Source: Flavobacteriaceae bacterium
GTDB lineage: Bacteria; Bacteroidota; Bacteroidia; Flavobacteriales; Flavobacteriaceae
Direction: 5' to 3'
Length of the DNA stretch: 12,664 nt
NCBI GenBank assembly: GCA_023301205.1
Contig: JALZVC010000181.1
Location: 1 to 12,664 of the forward strand
Both the position numbers and the translations under genes were made by a program. The notes beneath the pieces were generated by a model, which ran no database searches, was not told the DNA's origin, and saw nothing but the letters and a program-made list of their open reading frames with translations. Below are positions 6,742 through 12,664 of the stretch, piece after piece (positions within the stretch are counted from its first letter, which is position 1; each line of letters opens with the position of its first letter).

Positions 6742-7077
6742 CTATCCTTTTTTCATTTCATATATAGCAATTGGATTTGCTTTATTACATTTATTCATTC
6801 TTCTTAGTCCCCCATAAGTAAACCAGACAGTCATGCCATCTTTCATATACTCTTCTTTCAAATCTGTAGATTCAAAAAAGCGACCATCTTCTAGTTTGAT
6901 GGTGTAAGGACAATCTCCTACTTCTTGAGAATAGACGATGGTTCCTTTAGTAAACCCTTGGGTAATCATTTCTTTTTCTTGCTCCACGTTTGCGTCTGTT
7001 TTTATGCTCGCTGTGTCTTTTGCGCCATTGCAAGCTAGAATTAAAAATAGACTACCTATAAGTGTAAATTTTATCAT
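6742..7077 (-). CDS. Small lipoprotein of unknown function
   Basis: The 111-residue product begins with a short lipoprotein signal (hydrophobic 3-15, lipobox LILAC) with Cys16 as the lipidation site. No acidic cluster of the kind used as a surface-export signal in Bacteroidota follows the cysteine, so a periplasm-facing location is the more likely inference. After a polar linker (about 17-40), residues 43-108 form a compact, probably beta-barrel domain beginning with KGTIVYSQEVGDCPYTI and containing LEDGRFFES and DGMTVWFTYGGLRR. Two cysteines in the mature domain (56 and 97) could form a disulfide in the periplasm. The general pattern, a GTI/GTV strand, a 'DG' turn and a final hydrophobic strand, recalls other small Bacteroidota lipoproteins, but I cannot assign a named family. 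It is monocistronic, convergent to glyS across a shared terminator, and divergent from the large secreted protein gene. Confidence 0.8.
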   Translation of the reverse strand: MIKFTLIGSLFLILACNGAKDTASIKTDANVEQEKEMITQGFTKGTIVYSQEVGDCPYTIKLEDGRFFESTDLKEEYMKDGMTVWFTYGGLRRMNKCNKANPIAIYEMKKG

Positions 7078-7083
7078 TATTTC

Positions 7084-7091
7084 TATTTTTG
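7084..7091 (+). promoter_or_regulatory. Perfect -7-type sequence pointing to the secreted-protein gene
   Basis: TATTTTTG matches TAnnTTTG exactly on the plus strand, 7 bp outside the divergent lipoprotein start. If active it would give the secreted-protein mRNA a leader of about 225 nt that includes the dyad at 7154-7167. TACTTTTA at 7266-7273 is a closer but weaker alternative. No -33 TTTG is clear for either. Confidence 0.3.
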
Positions 7092-7153
7092 TGTAAAGTT
7101 ACAAATAATATGCCTTCCTAAATGTTTATGTATTTAGTTACTGAAATTACACA

Positions 7154-7167
7154 TTTAACGTGTTAAA
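7154..7167. promoter_or_regulatory. Operator-like dyad in the divergent intergenic region
   Basis: TTTAAC (7154-7159) and GTTAAA (7162-7167) are perfect inverted arms around GT. A second, wider inverted repeat ACATTTA/TAAATGT (7151-7157/7173-7179) overlaps it. The site is 77 bp from the lipoprotein start and about 155 bp from the secreted-protein start. In sequence this A+T-rich short dyad could be chance. The rest of 7078-7321 is A+T-rich and shows no gene; the A-rich AAAAAAAGAG just before the ATG at 7322 may aid translation. Confidence 0.25.
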
Positions 7168-7321
7168 GATTGTAAATGTTTTTTCATATTCTCATATTAA
7201 TATCACATTTACTCTGCAAAACTCATTTTTCTGGCAGTTATTAAGGATTTTATTAAAAATGGTAGTACTTTTAGATGCTATTAAATGACTTACTAAAATT
7301 ATAAATTAAAAAAAGAGTGCT

Positions 7322-10270
7322 ATGAAATTAAAACTTACATTATTCTTGTTTGCTTTTGCTGCAATATTTTCGGCTCAAGCGCAAGAAACACAAGAAGGAC
7401 CAACTTTTATTGGCGAAGCTGTTTTAGTGGAGAAAGTTCCCTCTATTGCTTCAAAAATAAACACATTATCTCTTAATGAGGTTAATGGTGAAGCAAAAGA
7501 CGGGCGATATTCAAAACTAAGACGTCCAAAGCATGATGTTACTCCTGGTAAAGGTAGACAAGCAGATTATTTGTCTCAAAATCCAGATCCTTTAACTAAT
7601 AAAATCTTAGGTAAAGCTGCAGACCTTGTTTTTGATGCAGGTTTTACAGGTTCTAATCCTACAGATCCAGCATTAGCGATTGGTCCTGATCACGTATTTG
7701 TGGTATGGAATACAGCCTTCGCTATTTTTGATAAAGATGGTAATAATCTTGCTGGACCTTTTTCTCCTAGTCCAGCGATTTTTCCAGCAAACGGTTGTTG
7801 TGATTTAACGGTTTCTTATGATAATGCAGCAGATCGTTGGGTTGTAGGATTTTTAGGTGGTGGTGTTCAGGTAGCCGTTTCAGAAACAGGAAACCCTTTA
7901 ACTACAGCTTGGAATGTTTATAACGCTCCATTAACTGATTACAATAAATTATCTGTTTGGAGTGATGGATACTATATGACAAATCAACCAGGACCAAATA
8001 GATTGTTTGCAATGGATCGTGACGCAATGTTAGCAGGAGATCCTACAGCTTCTATACAAGGTTTTTCATTACCTGGTTTTGCTAACTTTGGTTTTGCAAG
8101 TCCACAAGTACTAAATGTTACTGATGGTAATATGCCAGCGATAGGTAATGCTCCAGTTGTGTTTTTACAGGATGACGCCTATGCTGGTGTAACTGTAGAT
8201 CATATTAAATTCTGGAATGCAAATATTGATTATGATACACCTGCTAATTCTGTTATTAGTGCACCACAAGAAATCTCGGTTACACCATTTAATTCGGTAT
8301 TTAATGGTGGAGGTTTTGCAAACTTACCTCAACCTAATCCAGGTGGTGGAACATTGGATGCCTTACAAGGTATTATAATGAATCAAGCACAATTTAGACA
8401 ATTTCCTACACATAACTCGGCTGTTTTCAACCACGTGGTTGATACAGATCCAACAGGTGGAGTAAGAGCAGCAATTAGATGGTACGAATTCCGTCAAGCG
8501 ACAGATGGTGCTCCTTGGACATTATTTCAAGAAGGTACTTATGAAGGCCCTAACAACAAACACGCTTGGAATGCATCTTTAATGATGGATAATCAAGGAA
8601 ATATTGGGATGGGATATACAGGAATGAGTATTGCTGGTCAAGGGACTACTAACGTTAGTTCTTATTACACTGGTCGGTTTGCATCAGATCCACTTGGGTC
8701 AATGACAATTTCTGAAGAACCTATTGTAATAGGTGACGGTGTAATTGTAGGATCTCGATATGGAGATTATAGTAAAATTGATATTGACCCTGCTGATGAT
8801 CAGACGTTTTATTTTGCAAATGAAGTACATACTGCAAATACTCCTAACAATCAAAGAGCTGCAAATGTGGGTCGTTTTAAAATCGCTCCAGATGCAGATA
8901 ATGACACTGGTATAATTGCAATCTTAACTCCAGCAGATGGTGCGTTAACAGGTGCAGAAACAGTGACTGTAATGGTAAGAAACTTCGGTACAATTGCGCA
9001 ATCTAACATCCCTGTAAGCTTTACAGTAGATGGTGGTGCACCAGTAGTTGAAGTATTCACAGGCACAATCCCACCAGCTTCTAACGTAATGTACACTTTT
9101 ACTGCTACGGCTAACCTAGGTTTAGTGGGTGCGACGTTTACATTATGTGCAAGTACAGCACTTGCTGGAGACGAAATTCCGACTAATGATGAATTTTGTC
9201 AAGATATCACACACTTAAATGATAATGATACTGGTGTTGTATCTATAGATGCTCCAACTAGTGGTAGTGGGCTAGGTGCAGCAGAAGCTGTAACAGTTAC
9301 TATTCAAAATTTTGGTGCTGCTACGCAGACATCAATTCCTGTATTTTATACTTTAAATGGTGGTGCTCCAGTAATGGAAACATATACTGGTTCTATTGCT
9401 CAAGGTGCAATAGATACATATACATTTACTGCAACAGAAGATTTATCTGCGTTGGGAGATTTTAACTTTACTGCTGGTACAGATTTAGCGGGTGATGCAG
9501 ATACATCAAATGATGATGCAACTTCAACGGTTTCAAACTTTATTTGTCAGCCAACAAGTGATTGTGCTGGATTTAATGATGGTGTTACAGAATTTACTTT
9601 AGCAGACCAAAATCTAATAACTAACTGTGGTACCGCTCCAGCTGGTTATAGCGATGATACGGATATTGTGTTTAACTTTCTTTTAAATGATAATCCATTT
9701 GACGGAGTATTACAGATGGGATTTGCAGATTCTGAATTTGCACTATGGATTGATTTTAATGATAATCTTACTTTTGAACCTTCTGAGCTTATTGCTAATG
9801 ATCTTGTTGCAACTGCCGATGCGGATTTTGCATTTACTGTTAATTTTGATGATATTGCTGGCGTTACTAACGGTGTGCACTTGATGAGATTAAGAGGTGA
9901 AGATGAAAGTACTGCTGGTGATGTCTTAGATCCGTGTGATGATTTACAATTTGGTCGTACTAATGACTATACTGCAAATATTTCGGGAGTATTAGGAATT
10001 GAAGGATCAGAATTTGCTAATGCAGAGTTAGTAATTACTACTTTGCCAAACAACCAGTTTGAGGTGCTTTTTAACACTACAAATTTTACAGATGATCTTC
10101 CATTATTCGTTACAAATGCTTTAGGACAAGATGTAGGATATTTTGTTTTAGAAAACACAGGAAATGGCTACAGTAAAATGTTAGATATGTCTTACGTTTC
10201 TGCGGGTGTTTATTTTGTAAAAATAGGAACAGATAATTTAAATAAAGTGCAACGTATTATTGTAAGATAA
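7322..10270 (+). CDS. Large secreted T9SS cargo protein with two CARDB-like repeats, GEVED domain and C-terminal sorting domain
   Basis: The 982-residue product has a clear Sec signal peptide (KLK, hydrophobic 5-18, cleavage after AQA at 20). Residues about 21-523 form a large region with many Gly, Asn and aromatic residues (DPALAIGPDHVFVVWN, YDNAADRWVVGF, RYGDYSKIDIDP), suggestive of a beta-propeller of the sialidase/BNR sort but without convincing Asp-box repeats. Two tandem CARDB-like beta-sandwich repeats follow (about 526-633 and 634-740), each starting with DNDTG and containing VTVMVRNFG or VTVTIQNFG. A GEVED-type domain spans about 742-893 (ALWIDFNDNLTFEPSE, DPCDDLQFGRTNDYT). Residues about 898-982 are a type A T9SS sorting domain (VTNALGQDVG, VSAGVYFVKI, ending QRIIVR), which directs export through the outer membrane and is then removed or used for surface attachment. 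The protein probably acts outside the cell or on its surface, for example in binding or adhesion; no catalytic motif was recognised. It is monocistronic. Confidence 0.9.
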   Translation: MKLKLTLFLFAFAAIFSAQAQETQEGPTFIGEAVLVEKVPSIASKINTLSLNEVNGEAKDGRYSKLRRPKHDVTPGKGRQADYLSQNPDPLTNKILGKAADLVFDAGFTGSNPTDPALAIGPDHVFVVWNTAFAIFDKDGNNLAGPFSPSPAIFPANGCCDLTVSYDNAADRWVVGFLGGGVQVAVSETGNPLTTAWNVYNAPLTDYNKLSVWSDGYYMTNQPGPNRLFAMDRDAMLAGDPTASIQGFSLPGFANFGFASPQVLNVTDGNMPAIGNAPVVFLQDDAYAGVTVDHIKFWNANIDYDTPANSVISAPQEISVTPFNSVFNGGGFANLPQPNPGGGTLDALQGIIMNQAQFRQFPTHNSAVFNHVVDTDPTGGVRAAIRWYEFRQATDGAPWTLFQEGTYEGPNNKHAWNASLMMDNQGNIGMGYTGMSIAGQGTTNVSSYYTGRFASDPLGSMTISEEPIVIGDGVIVGSRYGDYSKIDIDPADDQTFYFANEVHTANTPNNQRAANVGRFKIAPDADNDTGIIAILTPADGALTGAETVTVMVRNFGTIAQSNIPVSFTVDGGAPVVEVFTGTIPPASNVMYTFTATANLGLVGATFTLCASTALAGDEIPTNDEFCQDITHLNDNDTGVVSIDAPTSGSGLGAAEAVTVTIQNFGAATQTSIPVFYTLNGGAPVMETYTGSIAQGAIDTYTFTATEDLSALGDFNFTAGTDLAGDADTSNDDATSTVSNFICQPTSDCAGFNDGVTEFTLADQNLITNCGTAPAGYSDDTDIVFNFLLNDNPFDGVLQMGFADSEFALWIDFNDNLTFEPSELIANDLVATADADFAFTVNFDDIAGVTNGVHLMRLRGEDESTAGDVLDPCDDLQFGRTNDYTANISGVLGIEGSEFANAELVITTLPNNQFEVLFNTTNFTDDLPLFVTNALGQDVGYFVLENTGNGYSKMLDMSYVSAGVYFVKIGTDNLNKVQRIIVR

Positions 10271-10288
10271 TTCGTTTTAGATACAAAT

Positions 10289-10319
10289 AAAAAAGGGAGC
10301 AATATTGCTCCCTTTTTTT
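10289..10319. terminator. Perfect palindromic bidirectional terminator
   Basis: Bases 10289-10318 are a perfect 30-bp palindrome: six A, GGGAGC, AATATT, GCTCCC, six T. Both strands read as a G+C-rich hairpin followed by a T-run. It ends the secreted-protein gene (stop 19 bp to the left) and the convergent barrel gene (stop 20 bp to the right). Confidence 0.93.
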
Positions 10320-10337
10320 ATGCTTAATTTTGAGGCT

Positions 10338-12664
10338 TTAAAAGAATGCCCTTAACTGCACAGTACCTGTATGAATAGTCCTTGCGGTTTCTGTATCTCT
10401 TCCTGTATAACTTAAATTAAGGTCCAAGTATTTGGTTATCTTTTTCTGAAATAATAACTGCCAAGTAAAATTAGTTCCCGGCTGTAATCCTTCTAATATT
10501 TGGAAGGCTACTGGTGAGAAGGTGCTCCCTTCAAAATTATTGTTAATATAAGACAATTCACCATTTACAGAAAATTTGTCTGAGTTTGTATGCAAAAAAC
10601 CAAGGATGAGTCTATTTTGTGACAAACGTTCTCGATCACCAAGTTCATTTTCTTTTTGCGCTAAGGTATACGTAAAATCAAAACGAGTTTGTGGACTTAC
10701 CAGGTAAGATACCTTAGGAGCCACCTCTTGTTGGGACAATGTAAAGTTACGTGTGGCAAAGTTCTCTGAGGCACTTCCATTTGTTCCCGTAGTTGCTTGT
10801 AGGTTATATACCCATTGCTCTTTTACCTTATGTGTAAACTGTAGTATATGATTTTGTAAAGAGTTTTCTTGTAGTCCTAAAGAAATTAAGTTGCTATTGT
10901 TAGTAGATACGTAGGTGTAACTTGTCGTGTAGCGTTGTTTTCCTCTATTAAAGAAGAGGACATTTCTAAAGTTGAGATTGAGACCTAATTGATCATCGCC
11001 ACCATCTTCAAATGGATTTACCTCAAACGAATTTGAATCACGTCTCACTTGCCGGTCAATAGAATAGGTAGTAAGGTTGTAAAATTTGCTCAGCACCTTT
11101 TTAAAGCCTTTTGTATCGACCCATTGTTTTGGGTTTAACGTTAAGGTCTGGCTAAAAACATTTTGCCTTGTTTTTTGAAACGTCTGGTTGGGTAATAAAA
11201 TACGCACAAAATTTGCTACATCTTGAAATTGAGACACTTCAAACTCGTCTAATTCTTGGATGCCGTTATTATTAAAGTCAATCCAAGTAAAAACACCTTG
11301 TCCAGGTTCTACTTCTAAGTATGTAAAATCTTGCTGCGCTATAACACCACTATTAGACTCAACGGTTGTATTAAAACGCACTCCATTTTTAAAAAGCGAC
11401 TGTGAATAGCGAATTCTTGTATTTAAAGAATTATCATTTTCTACAAATCTATTTTGTAGATCACGATATTGGCCTTGCAAAGACAATTGTGCTGTTTTAG
11501 TCTTAATTAATCTTGCACGCAACCCAACCGTGTTTGTAGTATTCACTCGTTGTAAGAGATTGTTTTGTAAACTATCGGTCACACGATAGCGATAATAGCC
11601 TTCTATATACACATTAGTACTATCTCCAACTCCGGCAAACGCGCCATAATCTTTGTAACGTTGACTTATATTAGTCAGTGAGTCATTTGCCGCAACCGCC
11701 CCTTTAATGTTAGCGATGTTATTCTCAATATCTAGCGTTGCACCCACCCAGGATTTTTTAAAGGAATAAGATGTTCTATTTTTTATTCTGAAAAATTCTG
11801 AACTCAAACTATCCCCCTCACTTGTAAGATAACTACTGCTTAAACTAGAGCGCAATTGCTTTTTATTAATATTTCCGAAGAGTACATGACGCGATCCACT
11901 AAAATTTCCTGAAAAATCTAAATACTGAAATTCATAGCGTGCGCTTCCTAAATTTTGATCTTGTAGTTCTAACCCTGCAGAAACAAAACTTTGATTGCCC
12001 TGCGTATCAAATAACAAATTCCAGTCTCTATTAAACTCTACATTATAAAGTCGCTCAATAGTGGTGAAGTTTTGATCGATATAATCGATTCCACCAAAGG
12101 CTTTTAATTGTAACGAGTCTTTTTTAAGCAATTGCTGTTGCCCAATAAGGTGCAGGGCTGCTCCGTTATTGTCACCATCATCTAAAGAAGAAAATAAATT
12201 AAGATCATTTTTACTTCCTGATAATTCAAAATCAACCTTTGTTTTTTCTGAAGGGTTATAACTGCCATAAACTCCAGCTAGTTGTAATTTTACGGGTGCG
12301 TCAAGCTGTATAATAGGCTCAAATGTTCCTTGAGAAATACCATCAATGGGTGCTACATATTCAAAAATACGTGCTATTGCATTAGCCGTACTCAATATAT
12401 AATTACCGTTGCCTGTACCAACGTTTGTAAACCGAACATTAAAAAGATCATCCTGCTCAATAGGTGTGAAAACAAAAATCTCTACGCCGTTTTGAATTTC
12501 TTTTCGATATAAAATTCTGTTTGGAGAGAAGGTATCTTCCACTGCAGATGGCGCTGTCATATTTTCCATAGCATCGCCAGCTTCCTGTAAAATGGCTATT
12601 TGCTCTTCAGAAAGATTTTGTTGTAAGGGTTGATTTTTAGCATCGTTTTCTGAGTATACATAAG
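10338..12664 (-). CDS. Large outer-membrane beta-barrel protein, conserved in Bacteroidota (5' end outside window)
   Basis: The frame is open to the window edge and gives 774 residues; the ATG at 12569 is internal, since 31 further codons upstream read on without a stop (including LSEEQIAILQEAGD). The N-terminal visible part has FVFTPIEQDDLFNVRF and VGTGNGNYIL followed by PIIQLDAPVKLQLAGVYGSY, patterns I associate with large uncharacterised Bacteroidota surface proteins. From about 12300 leftwards the sequence alternates polar and hydrophobic residues in many amphipathic strands with turns such as DGDNNG and ENDNS, as expected for an outer-membrane barrel. It ends in AFF with a terminal Phe, the usual recognition signal for the BAM assembly machinery. 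A DFNNNGIQELDEFE loop (about 11240-11280) resembles an EF-hand calcium loop and may lie on the surface. The function is unknown; a porin or TonB-dependent receptor is less likely because no plug or TonB box is visible, although the N-terminus is missing. Confidence 0.75.
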   Translation of the reverse strand, partial: YVYSENDAKNQPLQQNLSEEQIAILQEAGDAMENMTAPSAVEDTFSPNRILYRKEIQNGVEIFVFTPIEQDDLFNVRFTNVGTGNGNYILSTANAIARIFEYVAPIDGISQGTFEPIIQLDAPVKLQLAGVYGSYNPSEKTKVDFELSGSKNDLNLFSSLDDGDNNGAALHLIGQQQLLKKDSLQLKAFGGIDYIDQNFTTIERLYNVEFNRDWNLLFDTQGNQSFVSAGLELQDQNLGSARYEFQYLDFSGNFSGSRHVLFGNINKKQLRSSLSSSYLTSEGDSLSSEFFRIKNRTSYSFKKSWVGATLDIENNIANIKGAVAANDSLTNISQRYKDYGAFAGVGDSTNVYIEGYYRYRVTDSLQNNLLQRVNTTNTVGLRARLIKTKTAQLSLQGQYRDLQNRFVENDNSLNTRIRYSQSLFKNGVRFNTTVESNSGVIAQQDFTYLEVEPGQGVFTWIDFNNNGIQELDEFEVSQFQDVANFVRILLPNQTFQKTRQNVFSQTLTLNPKQWVDTKGFKKVLSKFYNLTTYSIDRQVRRDSNSFEVNPFEDGGDDQLGLNLNFRNVLFFNRGKQRYTTSYTYVSTNNSNLISLGLQENSLQNHILQFTHKVKEQWVYNLQATTGTNGSASENFATRNFTLSQQEVAPKVSYLVSPQTRFDFTYTLAQKENELGDRERLSQNRLILGFLHTNSDKFSVNGELSYINNNFEGSTFSPVAFQILEGLQPGTNFTWQLLFQKKITKYLDLNLSYTGRDTETARTIHTGTVQLRAFF

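Noticed and set aside
8851..10158. Short open frames within the secreted-protein gene (both strands)
   Set aside because: They are shadows of a strongly supported 982-residue gene; the plus-strand one at 9687-9884 is a Leu/Ile-rich frame-shifted reading.
12567..12569. ATG at 12569 as the start of the barrel gene
   Set aside because: The frame continues upstream without a stop to the window edge and no signal peptide follows this ATG, so it is internal.

Overview
The window reads as chromosome from a marine-type member of the Bacteroidota, most likely family Flavobacteriaceae. The evidence is low G+C, no Shine-Dalgarno sequences at the starts, -7 promoter boxes of the Bacteroidota type (TAnnTTTG), a type IX secretion (T9SS) cargo protein with a C-terminal sorting domain, and several gene families typical of flavobacteria. 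The genus cannot be fixed from the sequence alone.

Layout, left to right. (1) The 3' end of katG (catalase-peroxidase, 1-414, +), then an intrinsic terminator, then a two-gene unit: a small ankyrin-repeat protein (483-947) and a nitrilase-superfamily omega-amidase of YafV type (950-1726). (2) Convergent to these and overlapping by 14 bp is an Ig-like (Big_5) lipoprotein (1713-3353, -), with comF upstream of it on the same strand (3402-4076, -). (3) Divergent from comF is a membrane-anchored coiled-coil protein (4133-5023, +) ending in a strong terminator whose T-run merges with the promoter of glyS (5088-6629, +), a single-chain glycyl-tRNA synthetase. (4) A bidirectional terminator separates glyS from a small convergent lipoprotein gene (6742-7077, -). 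(5) After a 244-bp A+T-rich intergenic region comes a 982-residue secreted multidomain protein (7322-10270, +). It is separated by a perfect 30-bp palindromic bidirectional terminator from a convergent large outer-membrane beta-barrel protein (10338 to beyond 12664, -), whose N-terminus lies outside the window.

How the genes relate. There is no single pathway here. The left part links peroxide detoxification (KatG) with an ankyrin protein, a neighbourhood known elsewhere for catalases. The middle part is housekeeping (tRNA charging, ComF) mixed with conserved envelope proteins of unknown role. The right part is cell-surface and secreted material. Four of the ten genes encode or appear to encode envelope lipoproteins, secreted or outer-membrane proteins, and a fifth is anchored in the inner membrane.

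I see no mobile element, CRISPR array, tRNA, rRNA, toxin-antitoxin pair or defence island, and no convincing new multi-gene system. The items most worth a second look are transcriptional: -7 boxes placed exactly 6 nt before three start codons (suggesting leaderless mRNAs), terminators fused to the next promoter, a perfect dyad in the comF/coiled-coil divergent promoter, and a pseudoknot-capable sequence at the katG 3' end. Two large surface proteins with uncharacterised domains are also of interest.
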